From an uncultured Acetatifactor sp. (GTDB lineage: Bacteria > Bacillota > Clostridia > Lachnospirales > Lachnospiraceae), in NCBI GenBank assembly GCA_910584435.1, contig CAJUAP010000001.1, forward strand, positions 10,831 through 74,830: DNA of 64,000 bases. The letters run 5' to 3'. Each line of letters opens with the position of its first letter. Positions within the stretch are counted from its first letter, which is position 1. The position numbers and the translations under genes are program-made. This document shows positions 1 to 8,735 of this stretch, one piece after another. The notes beneath the pieces are model-generated. The model worked only from the letters and a program-made list of their open reading frames with translations, had not been told where the DNA came from and ran no database searches.

Positions 1-4
1 CTGC

Positions 5-1537
5 TTATATGTCAAAATCATCATCTGAAGCAACAGCATGATCAAACTCTTCCTCTTCCAAAGGCACTGTCCTTGTATATTCCAGAACCCGTTTTACATG
101 TTTCTTCGGCAAAGGCAGCGGATTTTCAATATATTTTACCGTTTTTTCCCTCAGGAAATTCCCGGCGTCTTCTGCATCACTTTCAGCCTCTTCCGGCAGA
201 CAGCCATCCCATATTTCAATGCTGCCTCCGCCTTCCATTCCCGTTTCTTCAACATAGCCCCCGGCTTCCATACTCTGTTCAATGCTGCGCCCGGATTCCA
301 GGGTCTGGATTCCGGCATCATCCATGGCATCCACTGTATGCGGGGAAGAAGCCGCATAGCAGCACTGCCCCACGCCTACCCCGGCCAATACAGCAAACAA
401 TACATACAAAATAAAGGAACCTGACATTTCAGGTGTAAATATCCCATAGCAGCCTGCCAGTATCACAAAGCTCACGGCTGCAATACATGCCGTCATACGC
501 TCTTTTTCCGGGTCGCGCCAGAAGCTGAAGATACCAAATACCATAAAACCAAGCAGCATAATACCTTCCAAATCAGACGCCATACCTTCCACCACAAGAG
601 GAACCTGAAAATCTGAAGGATAATATAAAAGCAGCCATGCCCTTGCCACTTTCTGCATAGGAGCACCGCTCAGAAAAACATCCACTGATATACACCCTGC
701 AAAACCAACGCAAAGACCGGTCATGCAGAGCAATGCCCTTCTCATTTTCTCAGAGAACCTGTCTTCCCGGCCGCACCATACCCGGCCCAATACCGGAATC
801 AATAACAGCAGTCCTGTCACATCCAGATAACCCAAAATTGCAATAATAATTCCGGTGAAAAAGAGCAGAAAGAGCTTACGCCATCCGGTATATCCTGCAG
901 GTATCATTGCCAGTGCCGCTGCAAGAAAACAGAAATACAGCATTTCCGGTGACAGCATAAGCGCATGCCCAACCATATATGGGGCACACATACAGAATCC
1001 TAATGAAATCAGCGCTGCAATGGCTCCCGCCAGCCTTCTGACCACAAAGTACAATATCACAGATGCCGTCATCTGCAATATTATCTGCACCCAGATTCCT
1101 ACGGCAAAATGCTCTCCAAACAAGGTAAATACACCGCGGAGCATCTGAAGATATAAGTAAACGGCGCCATGCACGATTTTAGGGATTTCCTGTTCCAATG
1201 CCAGCAGGAAATAGTTTTCGCCCTCTGACGCGTTCTCAATACCTTCTATGCGGAACAAGAATCCTACCACAACGAACGTAACCGCCAATGTAGCTTCTAA
1301 CAGCACAAACAGACTCCGGTTCCTGTCAATAAAGGAAGCAATACCGGACATCATCCTGCACAGCAGACCCGTTCCCACGGCGGCAGCCATGGCATACAAT
1401 GCAGCAAAAAATATGCCCCAGTAAGCATCCATGCCTGCTCTGATACAGAGCAGGCTTGTCACTCCCACTGCCAGACAGCCTGTCATAATTGTATACACAA
1501 GCCAAATCAGATAACGAACCATTCCCTTCCGCTGCAT
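5..1537 (-). CDS. GT-C-like polytopic membrane protein
   Basis: A 510-residue integral membrane protein with roughly ten hydrophobic segments spread over residues 1-385, followed by a long acidic cytoplasmic tail. The layout (N-terminal membrane segment, a soluble-looking stretch near residues 95-125, then many helices) resembles GT-C type glycosyltransferases that use polyprenyl-phosphate sugars, but I cannot point to a definite catalytic motif. The tail contains ENPLPLPKKHVKR followed by an acidic DDDFDI end, which looks like a conserved functional tail. It begins 2 bp after the GT2 gene at 1540-2538 ends, so the two are probably co-transcribed and translationally coupled. A GT2 enzyme making a lipid-linked sugar and a GT-C enzyme using it is a common pairing, which supports the inference of surface glycan decoration. 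Confidence 0.6.
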   Translation of the reverse strand: MQRKGMVRYLIWLVYTIMTGCLAVGVTSLLCIRAGMDAYWGIFFAALYAMAAAVGTGLLCRMMSGIASFIDRNRSLFVLLEATLAVTFVVVGFLFRIEGIENASEGENYFLLALEQEIPKIVHGAVYLYLQMLRGVFTLFGEHFAVGIWVQIILQMTASVILYFVVRRLAGAIAALISLGFCMCAPYMVGHALMLSPEMLYFCFLAAALAMIPAGYTGWRKLFLLFFTGIIIAILGYLDVTGLLLLIPVLGRVWCGREDRFSEKMRRALLCMTGLCVGFAGCISVDVFLSGAPMQKVARAWLLLYYPSDFQVPLVVEGMASDLEGIMLLGFMVFGIFSFWRDPEKERMTACIAAVSFVILAGCYGIFTPEMSGSFILYVLFAVLAGVGVGQCCYAASSPHTVDAMDDAGIQTLESGRSIEQSMEAGGYVEETGMEGGGSIEIWDGCLPEEAESDAEDAGNFLREKTVKYIENPLPLPKKHVKRVLEYTRTVPLEEEEFDHAVASDDDFDI

Positions 1538-1539
1538 TT

Positions 1540-2538
1540 TCAGTCTACCCTGTTTTCTGCTGATGCTGCATTCTGCGCTTCGCCCTCTGTTCCGCCCACA
1601 AGCACTTTTTCTATATTGTAGCGCGGCCGCTGCTTGACCTCAATGTAAATCTTCCCAATATATTGTCCAACCATACCAATCGCCAGCAATTGTAAACCTC
1701 CTAAGAACCATATGGACAGAATCAGGGATGTCCATCCCGGCACAACATGCCCCGTCACATAAGAAATCATTGCGTAAATCAGAGCTAACAGTGAAATGAA
1801 GATAATAAACAGCCCCATTCCCAATATCAGGCTGATGGGCTTTACACTGAAAGAAGATATCCCGTTAAAAGCAAGTGCAAGCATCTTTTTCAAAGGATAT
1901 TTTGACTCTCCTGCAGCACGCTCTTTACGGTCATAATAGACACAATCTGTCTGATAACCGATCAACGGCATCATACCGCGCAGAAACAGATTGGTTTCCT
2001 TATACTTGGAGAACTCTTCCACTGCCCGTTTGGACATCAATCGAAAATCCGCATGATTATAAACGGTCTTTACTCCCATCAGATCCATCAGTCTGTAAAA
2101 TGCCTGTGCCGTCGTTCTCTTAAAAAAAGTATCGGTTTTGCGTTCCCGTCTGACACCATATACAATGTCATTACCCGCATGAAATTTATCTATCATTTCT
2201 TCAATGACATCCACATCATCCTGCAGATCCGCATCTATGGAAATGGTCACATCACTCATATCTTTAGCCGTGAGCAGACCTGCCGTCAGTGCAAATTGAT
2301 GCCCCACATTGCCTGCCAGCTTCACACCGCAGACGGAAACAGGATGCGCGGCATGCTCTTCCTCGATGAGTTCCCATGTGCGATCCTTACTGCCGTCATT
2401 CACAAATAAGATAAAACTGTCATGAGCAATTTTGTCCTTTTGGATCAGCATGTCCAACACTTTCCGCAGCGCTTCCGCGGCAAGCTTCAAGACCTCCTCT
2501 TCATTATAACAGGGAACCACAATCGCCAGTTTATCCAT
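1540..2538 (-). CDS. GT2 family glycosyltransferase (DPM1/GtrB-like)
   Basis: About 332 residues. The N-terminus LAIVVPCYNEEE and the later SIDADLQDD (DxD-type metal/nucleotide-sugar site) are classic for family 2 glycosyltransferases that move a sugar from a nucleotide onto polyprenyl phosphate. Two hydrophobic segments near residues 230-300 anchor it in the membrane, as in GtrB/ArnC-like enzymes. I chose the ATG at 2538 over a GTG nine bases upstream because GAGGAAG lies at a workable distance from the ATG. It sits between yebC and the GT-C-like gene and probably supplies the lipid-linked sugar for the latter. The sugar cannot be read from the sequence. Confidence 0.85.
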   Translation of the reverse strand: MDKLAIVVPCYNEEEVLKLAAEALRKVLDMLIQKDKIAHDSFILFVNDGSKDRTWELIEEEHAAHPVSVCGVKLAGNVGHQFALTAGLLTAKDMSDVTISIDADLQDDVDVIEEMIDKFHAGNDIVYGVRRERKTDTFFKRTTAQAFYRLMDLMGVKTVYNHADFRLMSKRAVEEFSKYKETNLFLRGMMPLIGYQTDCVYYDRKERAAGESKYPLKKMLALAFNGISSFSVKPISLILGMGLFIIFISLLALIYAMISYVTGHVVPGWTSLILSIWFLGGLQLLAIGMVGQYIGKIYIEVKQRPRYNIEKVLVGGTEGEAQNAASAENRVD

Positions 2539-2569
2539 GAATTTCACGCTTCCTCATTTCCAAGTATTC

Positions 2570-3298
2570 TTACTCATCCCAGTTGTGATACACAGCCTGA
2601 ACATCATCGTCATCTTCCAGCAGATCTAAAATCCTCTGCAGACTTTTGACCGCATTCTCATCCGTCAATGACACGTAATTCTGCGGAATCATTGTAACTT
2701 CCGCACTCATCATGGGAATACCCACATCCTCCAAGGCTTTCCGCACTTCTTCAAACTGATCGGGATCTGTCAGCACTTCAAAGCTGTCATCTTCCTCGTT
2801 AAAATCCTCCGCTCCCGCATCCAAAGCTGTCATCATCAGATCATCGGCTTCCATTTCGCACTCTTCCCGGTCAATGATGATCTGCCCTTTCTTATCAAAC
2901 ATAAAGGATACACAGCCGGGAGTTCCTATGTTCCCCTGTCCTTTTGTAAAGGCGCTTCTCACGTTTGCCGCAGTGCGGTTCTTATTGTCGGTCAGAGCAT
3001 CCACTATGACAGCGATACCGCTGGGACCATAACCTTCATAGGTTACATACTCGTAATTAACATTGCCCACATCACCGGCTGCCTTTTTAATGCCTCTTTC
3101 AATGGTATCATTGGGCATATTATTAGCCTTAGCCTTGGCGATAACCGTGGCCAGCTTGAAATTATTGCTGGGATCCGGTCCTCCTTCTTTTACCGCCACC
3201 GCAATTTCTCTTCCTAGAATGGTAAATATCTTTCCCTTGGCAGCATCATTTCTTTCCTTTTTATGTTTGATATTTGCAAATTTTGAATGTCCTGACAT
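2570..3298 (-). CDS. yebC: YebC/PmpR family protein (TACO1-like)
   Basis: A 242-residue protein of the usual family length. The N-terminus MSGHSKFANIKHKKERNDAAKG is the family signature, and the C-terminal part carries the acidic stretches typical of YebC. Family members have been described as transcriptional regulators (PmpR) and, more recently, as ribosome-associated factors that help translation of difficult motifs such as proline runs. Which applies here cannot be told from sequence. It lies 22 bp upstream of the CorC-like gene stop and 31 bp from the GT2 gene start, in a tightly packed minus-strand run. No oddities were seen. Confidence 0.93.
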   Translation of the reverse strand: MSGHSKFANIKHKKERNDAAKGKIFTILGREIAVAVKEGGPDPSNNFKLATVIAKAKANNMPNDTIERGIKKAAGDVGNVNYEYVTYEGYGPSGIAVIVDALTDNKNRTAANVRSAFTKGQGNIGTPGCVSFMFDKKGQIIIDREECEMEADDLMMTALDAGAEDFNEEDDSFEVLTDPDQFEEVRKALEDVGIPMMSAEVTMIPQNYVSLTDENAVKSLQRILDLLEDDDDVQAVYHNWDE

Positions 3299-3320
3299 AT
3301 ATTTTTTCCTTTCCTGGATT

Positions 3321-4688
3321 TTATACTGCTACAACTTCCGGCACTTCCTCCGGAAGCCGGGTCACTAGCACACTCTGTATCATTTTGTTTTCCACTGCAA
3401 GAATCTTGAAATTAAACCCTCTGTAGTCTACATTAAACTGCTCATTGGGTTCCGGTATCTTGTCCAGTCTGGCAATAAGGAAACCGTTCAGCGTCTCAAA
3501 TTCCTCATCTTCAAAAGGAATTCCAAAACGTTCCTCCAGTTCCTCCAAGGGGGTCTTTCCTTCTATTATATACTCATCCTTTCCCCGCTCTTCAATGTGT
3601 TCGCTGTCCTCATCATACTCATCCATAATGTTTCCAACGATTTCCTCCAGAATATCTTCCATGGCAACCAGGCCGTCTGTCTGTCCGTATTCATCCACAA
3701 CGATAACCATCTGCAGTTTCCCGGCCTGCATCTCCCTGAATAATTCATCGATATTTTTCGTCTGCGGCACGAAACAGGGTTCCCTCATCAGACCATCCAG
3801 TTCCTTCAGCGGAGAGCTCAGTTTGCCATCCTCTGCATGATAACGCATTGCATCTTTCAAATGAAGGATGCCTATGATATGGTCAATGTTTTCATCATAG
3901 ACAGGATAACGGCTGTTTTTACCTTCCATCATAAAAGTAATGGCATCTTTCAGCATCATAGAGGCATCAATGGCCACAATATTTTTCCTGTGGGTCATGA
4001 TATCCTGTGCTTCTTTATCTCCAAACTCAAAGATATTGGAAATCATCTCCGCCTCACTGGCCTGGATTAATCCCTGTTCATGCCCCTCATTGACCATACT
4101 GATAATCTCTTCCGCCACATCAATCTCTCCTGTCTTTCCATTGCTGCCGAAGATTCTCAATATACCATTGGTAGTCACAGTCACAAGCCCTGTAAAAGGC
4201 CCAAACAGCTTCGTCACAAAAAATACAGGCGTAATACAGGCATATGCCCACTTTTCCGGAGCCCTTACCGCAATTTTCTTCGGCAGCAGCACACCGATGG
4301 TAAGCGTTATGTACAAAAGCAGACATGTAGAAAGCACTGCCGCAATCGCCATAATCAACCCGGCCGGAATTTTTTCCAGCCTGAATTGATTTTCCGCCAC
4401 AAGCTGCAGCCCTTTTGATAAATTTTGAAGCAAAAGCCCCAGATGAACTGCACCGATAATCACATTAATCAGTGTAGTAATCAGCTGTACCGTATTATCG
4501 TATTCCGCAGGGCTGCCAAGAATCGTCTTCAATCTGATTGATTTCCTGTCTTTCTCCTCTTCGGCCCTCCTTTCGATTTCCTTTTCATTCAAGGAGCTTA
4601 GGGCTGCTCCAAAGCCATAGAAAAACACATCAATCAATAGCAGCACTACAAAAAAAATAATACTGGCAGTAGGCCCATCATCATCCAT
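3321..4688 (-). CDS. CorC/HlyC-type membrane protein (DUF21-CBS-CorC_HlyC)
   Basis: About 455 residues. An N-terminal DUF21-type membrane region (residues ~1-185) has hydrophobic segments beginning TASIIFFVVLLLIDVFF. A CBS-domain pair follows (~200-350, with DIMTHRKNIVAID and VVDEYGQTDGLVAMEDILEEIVGNIMDEYD), then a C-terminal CorC_HlyC domain (~365-450, containing TLNGFL). Family members are linked to Mg/Co homeostasis; the hemolysin name is historical. The start is the ATG at 4688, preceded by GGAGG 11 bases upstream, rather than a TTG overlapping that site. It lies downstream of mazF, separated by 240 bp that contain a dispersed palindromic motif. Confidence 0.9.
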   Translation of the reverse strand: MDDDGPTASIIFFVVLLLIDVFFYGFGAALSSLNEKEIERRAEEEKDRKSIRLKTILGSPAEYDNTVQLITTLINVIIGAVHLGLLLQNLSKGLQLVAENQFRLEKIPAGLIMAIAAVLSTCLLLYITLTIGVLLPKKIAVRAPEKWAYACITPVFFVTKLFGPFTGLVTVTTNGILRIFGSNGKTGEIDVAEEIISMVNEGHEQGLIQASEAEMISNIFEFGDKEAQDIMTHRKNIVAIDASMMLKDAITFMMEGKNSRYPVYDENIDHIIGILHLKDAMRYHAEDGKLSSPLKELDGLMREPCFVPQTKNIDELFREMQAGKLQMVIVVDEYGQTDGLVAMEDILEEIVGNIMDEYDEDSEHIEERGKDEYIIEGKTPLEELEERFGIPFEDEEFETLNGFLIARLDKIPEPNEQFNVDYRGFNFKILAVENKMIQSVLVTRLPEEVPEVVAV

Positions 4689-4803
4689 TTTGTTACTTTC
4701 CTCCAAACTTTTTTACAAATTTATAAGGTCATATTATATCATAATCCCCAATTTTCGTCAAGGAGTGCATGAACTGAATTGTAACATTTTTGTAACAACA
4801 TTT

Positions 4804-4828
4804 GTTACTGTTCACTCCGTCCACAGCC
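4804..4828. repeat. Dispersed ~27-bp palindromic motif, copy 1
   Basis: GTTACTGTTCACTCCGTCCACAG lies in the 240-bp gap between mazF and the CorC-like gene. The same motif recurs at 33973-33999, where it is nearly palindromic (GTTACTG...CAGTAAC), and at 38579-38603. Just beyond it, 4834-4852 forms a hairpin (AGCTGTCA, TTC loop, TGACAGCT). The rest of 4689-4928 shows no gene. On the minus strand the hairpin could act in mRNA 3'-end formation after mazF, but there is no clear T-run. Confidence 0.55.
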
Positions 4829-4928
4829 GTCAAAGCTGTCATTCTGACAGCTTGGGATTATTCATGCAAAATACGCATGAAAACGCCTCGCGGTGGCGGC
4901 GAGTAAGCAGCAGCAAACACTTGTTCTG

Positions 4929-5273
4929 CTATGTAACATCCAGTTCCAGGCTCACTCTCAGGGCTCTGTTGACCTTCTCCATAATCTCTCCGTCCAAATG
5001 GCATACTTTATCCTTCAGACGTTTTTTATCAATGGTCCGGAGTTGTTCTAACAGTACAACCGAATCCTTATCCATATCGTATAATGCAGCATTCAGCTCA
5101 ATATGCGTTGGCAGCTTCGCCTTATTCATCTTAGAGGTAATAGCTGCGCATATCACTGTCGGGCTATGTTTGTTGCCAATGTCATTCTGGATAATCAATA
5201 CCGGCCTGATTCCTCCCTGCTCTGAACCAATCACCGGTCTAAGGTCTGCATAATATACATCGCCTCGTCTCAT
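4929..5273 (-). CDS. MazF/PemK-type endoribonuclease toxin (EndoA/NdoA-like)
   Basis: A 114-residue protein. The N-terminus MRRGDVYYADLRPVIGSEQGG followed by RPVLIIQND is the hallmark of MazF/NdoA sequence-specific mRNA interferases. The ATG at 5273 follows GGGAGG at good spacing. In Bacillus the gene order is alr, antitoxin ndoAI, toxin ndoA. Here alr (5465-6832) lies directly upstream, but the 191 bp between them has no antitoxin-sized ORF; the longest reading I found there is about 30 codons. The toxin is therefore either unpaired, controlled by an antitoxin elsewhere, or used as a housekeeping RNase. Confidence 0.92.
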   Translation of the reverse strand: MRRGDVYYADLRPVIGSEQGGIRPVLIIQNDIGNKHSPTVICAAITSKMNKAKLPTHIELNAALYDMDKDSVVLLEQLRTIDKKRLKDKVCHLDGEIMEKVNRALRVSLELDVT

Positions 5274-5464
5274 TCTGCCTCCCAATCCATGAGCACTTCC
5301 ATCCGTTGAACTCCGTGAAAAGTCTCATATCCTGCATATTTTCATTGATACATCCCTGCCAGCTGCAGGATTACTGTTGTAGGATAAGTATTTCCGGGTT
5401 TCCAGGAGTTATTCACCTTTTTTTCCACCATTTACCACGATTGGCAAGGCAAAGCTCTGCATAC

Positions 5465-6832
5465 TTATTTTATAATTCTGCCGTTTTCCCTGTAAACTCT
5501 TGGAACTCGCTTCCCCAGGCCGCAGATAATTTCATAATGGAAACGTCCTGACAATTTTCCTAATGCTTCCGCACTGACAGATTCGCTTCCGTCCCTGCCC
5601 AGCAGCACTGCTGTATCCCCTTCTGCTGCCTCAGGATGCTCCGTGATATCCACCATAAACTGATCCATACAAACCCTGCCCAATATGGGTGCTTTTCTGC
5701 CATGCAGCAATACATATCCGCGATTGGACAACTCTCTTGGATATCCGTCACCATACCCTATGGGAATGGTTGCCACACGCATACGTCTGTCCGCCGTGAA
5801 AGTTCCGCCGTAACTGACAGACTCCCCCTTTTCTATTGTCTTCACATAGACAATATGACTGTAAAAAGAAAGCGCAGGCCATAACCGCCGGAAATCCTCA
5901 TTGCCTGAAGGAGACAGCCCATACATAGCGATTCCGGCCCGTACCATATCCATATCTGCCTGGGGCATCTGAAGAATCGCTGCGCTGTTAGCACAATGTC
6001 TGACCGGAATATCCAGCGAAAGCTCTTCTTCTATCATATGGATAAATCTGCAGAAAGTTCCCAATTGTTCCCCGGCATTTGATTTATCTTCTTCATCCGC
6101 TCTGGCAAAATGGGTGAAAATGCCTTCAATGACAATGCCTTCCTGATGCATCAATGCCTTTACAAACGAAAGCCCCTCTCTGTCGGGCCTGATTCCGATT
6201 CTATTCATGCCGGTATCCACTTTAATATGCACTCTCACCGGTTTTCCTGCCTTTTCTGCAGCGGATTTCAAGGCTTCAATCATATCATATCGAAATACGG
6301 CCGGGCGTATTTCCTCTCTGGCCAGCATTTCATAAGAATACGGAAAAGAATATCCCAATATCAGAACGGGTTTTTTTATACCGCCTTTGCGCAGGTCATA
6401 TGCCTCTTCCGGTGTGGCCACACCAAATCCAAACATAAACTCATAAGGCTCAAGCTTACGTGCTATGGGCACACTGCCATGGCCATAGGCGTCCGCCTTC
6501 ACCACCCCCAGCAATTTTGTGCGGGGTTTTGACAGCCCTTTCAGGTATTTCAGGTTTTCCAGGACAGCATCCAGGTTAATCTCCACATACCCACGCTGGT
6601 ACATCTGCAGATATCTCTCATCCTCTTCCATATCATTCGTTTTAGAATTCGGTTCAATTTTTCGTTCAGAATTCAGTTCAATTTTTTGTTCACGTTCCGG
6701 TTTGATATTTCGTTCAGAATTCAGTTCAATTTTTTGTTCAGATTCCGGTTTGATATTTCGTTCAGAATTCAGTTCAATTTTTTGTTCACGTTCCGGTTCA
6801 ATATTCCGTTCAGAATGCAGTCCAAAATTCAT
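5465..6832 (-). CDS. alr: Alanine racemase with repetitive N-terminal extension
   Basis: A PLP-dependent L-/D-alanine racemase supplying D-alanine for peptidoglycan. VVKADAYGHG carries the PLP lysine (about residue 112 of the long form), VSYGGTF holds the catalytic tyrosine region, and GRVCMDQFMVD and IGYGDGYPR are further family blocks. The canonical enzyme starts around MYQRGYVEINL (residue ~77). Upstream, the frame stays open through about 3.5 copies of a 16-residue unit (NSERNIKPEREQKIEL), encoded by 48-bp tandem repeats. The far ATG at 6832 follows GGGGGAAC at good spacing, so translation of the repeat is plausible; internal Met codons are alternatives. It lies between nnr and mazF, a common Firmicutes order. 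Confidence 0.95.
   Translation of the reverse strand: MNFGLHSERNIEPEREQKIELNSERNIKPESEQKIELNSERNIKPEREQKIELNSERKIEPNSKTNDMEEDERYLQMYQRGYVEINLDAVLENLKYLKGLSKPRTKLLGVVKADAYGHGSVPIARKLEPYEFMFGFGVATPEEAYDLRKGGIKKPVLILGYSFPYSYEMLAREEIRPAVFRYDMIEALKSAAEKAGKPVRVHIKVDTGMNRIGIRPDREGLSFVKALMHQEGIVIEGIFTHFARADEEDKSNAGEQLGTFCRFIHMIEEELSLDIPVRHCANSAAILQMPQADMDMVRAGIAMYGLSPSGNEDFRRLWPALSFYSHIVYVKTIEKGESVSYGGTFTADRRMRVATIPIGYGDGYPRELSNRGYVLLHGRKAPILGRVCMDQFMVDITEHPEAAEGDTAVLLGRDGSESVSAEALGKLSGRFHYEIICGLGKRVPRVYRENGRIIK
6646..6822 (-). repeat. 48-bp tandem repeats at 5' end of alr
   Basis: Three near-identical 48-bp units (6661-6708, 6709-6756, 6757-6804) with partial units on both sides. Only a few substitutions separate them. 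The unit length is a multiple of three, so unit gain or loss keeps the alr frame. The minus strand is purine rich and repeatedly contains GAAC and GAAA blocks. Confidence 0.9.
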
Positions 6833-6942
6833 TTCAGGGTTCCCCCGTTGTCCTCAGCCATATTCCGTAACAATTCAGCCATGCCATTCATATGACTTGA
6901 CAATAGAAAGTCTGCTTTTATTGTATAACCAGAATTTATATT

Positions 6943-8487
6943 TCACAGACAAATTGTACAATCATTTCCGCATGGCTGGACTGTTACCATATTATTACAG
7001 CATATGCCGACTTCCTCTGCAATATCTCCGGCCATACAGGAATATGCTCCTGTTTTTTGGGTGACGGCGTCCGCGGCCATCCCATGAAGATATACGCCCA
7101 GAGACGCTGCATCAAAAGCATGCAGTCCCTGTGCCAGCAGTGCTGCAATGATACCGGACAGCACATCCCCGCTGCCCGCCGTAGCCATGCCATGATTGCC
7201 GCTTACGTTGACACAGACAGGATGCCCCTCCTGACAGACCATTGTCCTGGCATCTTTCGCAGCCACCACCCCATGCAGTTCTGCTGCCAGCCCCATGCCG
7301 AAAAACGCTAAATTCTGTCTGCAATCCGCTATGCTGCCGCCGGTAAGCCTGGAAAGTTCTCCCACATGAGGCGTCAGAATCACATTTCTGCCCTTCTTTC
7401 CCTGGGCTGCAAGCATCTCCCTTAAGGATGGCTGCTGCGCCAATAAGTTCAACCCGTCCGCATCTATCAACAGCGGCTTGCCGCTTTCCATGAGAACCTG
7501 TTCCAGAGAACAAACCGCCGCAGTCCCCGTCCCCAGTCCCGGACCGATTGCAATGACATCCGCCCATTCCAATCCTTCTTTCAAATGCGCCAGCGTTCCG
7601 TAAAGCGCTTCCGGTACCGCTTCCTGCAGGATGATTCTATTCCGGGAATGCGTAATCACCCTGACCATTCCTGCCCCCATCCTGTAAGCGGCTTTGGCTG
7701 CCAATACCGCCGCACCGGCCATGTTCTCGCTTCCCGCCACCAGCAGCACCTTGCCGAAGGTTCCTTTATTCCCATCCTTTTTACGTTTGGGCAGCAATTC
7801 CGGCACCGCTCCTGTATAAGCATACATCTCCGGTTTCCTGCCAAAAAAGCTCTGTTCCGGGATACCGATATCCGCCGTCTCCACTTCTCCGGCATACTCG
7901 CATCCCGGATAAAGCACAAGCCCCCTCTTGCAGAATCCAAAAGCAACCGTCTGATCCGCCTGTACGGCACATCCGCAGATTTGCCCTGTGTCGGAATCAA
8001 TACCGCTGGGCACATCCAGCGCCAGCTTCCAGCCATCCAATGCGCCAAACAAATTGACGGCCTCCGCGTAATGCCCTTCCACTTTTCTTGACAGTCCCAC
8101 ACCAAACAGCGCATCCACCAGGACATCATAGGAACGTTTTTTTGGTTTTTCCGTCCATTCTACCGGATAATGGTCCAGAATTTTCTTCTGCTGTTCCCAT
8201 TGCCCGGAAGCTTTCTCAAGATTTCCCACGCACCATAGTTCAACCTCATATCCTCTTTCTGTCAGAATCCTTCCCACAGCCAGTCCGTCACCGCCATTAT
8301 TGCCCACACCGGCCATAATAAGCACGCTCTTTCCTGTCCTGCTGCCGCCGCAATATGTCTCAATCTTATGAACCGCTGCCAAAGCCGCCCTCTCCATCAG
8401 GACACAGGCAGGTATTCCGATTTTCTCTATGGTATTATTATCGTACTCCCTCATTTCCGAAGCAGTCACCAGATACATTTGTCCCAT
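6943..8487 (-). CDS. nnr: Bifunctional NAD(P)H-hydrate epimerase/dehydratase
   Basis: A 514-residue fusion that repairs hydrated NAD(P)H. The N-terminal YjeF_N domain (residues ~1-215) contains VLIMAGVGNNGGDGL and the LDVPSGIDSDTGQ block and acts as epimerase. The C-terminal ribokinase-like dehydratase (~225-495) contains KVLLVAGSENMAGAA, VIAIGPGLG, LTPHVGELSRL and GMATAGSGDVLSGIIAAL. The ATG at 8487 follows AGAGGTGATAAA. It ends 110 bp before the alr start. The C-terminal tail is cysteine-bearing (CCNN...CGNDCTICL), slightly unusual for the family. Orientation and neighbours (alr, mazF) match the typical Firmicutes arrangement; no acpS is seen beside it. Confidence 0.95.
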   Translation of the reverse strand: MGQMYLVTASEMREYDNNTIEKIGIPACVLMERAALAAVHKIETYCGGSRTGKSVLIMAGVGNNGGDGLAVGRILTERGYEVELWCVGNLEKASGQWEQQKKILDHYPVEWTEKPKKRSYDVLVDALFGVGLSRKVEGHYAEAVNLFGALDGWKLALDVPSGIDSDTGQICGCAVQADQTVAFGFCKRGLVLYPGCEYAGEVETADIGIPEQSFFGRKPEMYAYTGAVPELLPKRKKDGNKGTFGKVLLVAGSENMAGAAVLAAKAAYRMGAGMVRVITHSRNRIILQEAVPEALYGTLAHLKEGLEWADVIAIGPGLGTGTAAVCSLEQVLMESGKPLLIDADGLNLLAQQPSLREMLAAQGKKGRNVILTPHVGELSRLTGGSIADCRQNLAFFGMGLAAELHGVVAAKDARTMVCQEGHPVCVNVSGNHGMATAGSGDVLSGIIAALLAQGLHAFDAASLGVYLHGMAADAVTQKTGAYSCMAGDIAEEVGICCNNMVTVQPCGNDCTICL

Positions 8488-8505
8488 TTTATCACCTCTT
8501 CATTC

Positions 8506-8607
8506 TATACTGCAGACCGCCAGGATTTGCAGTAATATTTTCAGGCAAGTACCTGGCTGGCGGTCTGCAGTCAGGTTGCATTGCAAATTTAATCCGTGCG
8601 CAGTATA
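8506..8607 (+). repeat. ~102-bp dispersed palindromic element, copy A
   Basis: Bounded by short terminal inverted repeats TATACTGC and GCAGTATA. Inside is a perfect 12-bp inverted pair, CTGCAGACCGCC and GGCGGTCTGCAG. The copy at 31184-31285 has the same length and orientation; the copy at 56977-57079 is inverted. It lies in the 248-bp gap between the nnr start and the end of the coiled-coil gene. The rest of that gap (8608-8735) shows no gene. Confidence 0.85.
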
Positions 8608-8735
8608 ATATTACAGATCTGCACACAAAACACGAAACGGACTGCTGCAAGTCTCCTGTACAGTCAGTCCGCCTATGTTCCCGCCCTCTCTTACAAGACA
8701 TTCTTTCGTTTTTTTGGAGGGAAATCTTGCCCCCC

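Noticed and set aside
6110..6532. Long plus-strand frames opposite alr, nnr, corC, pckA and others
   Set aside because: Antisense shadows of strongly conserved genes; no ribosome sites or family motifs.
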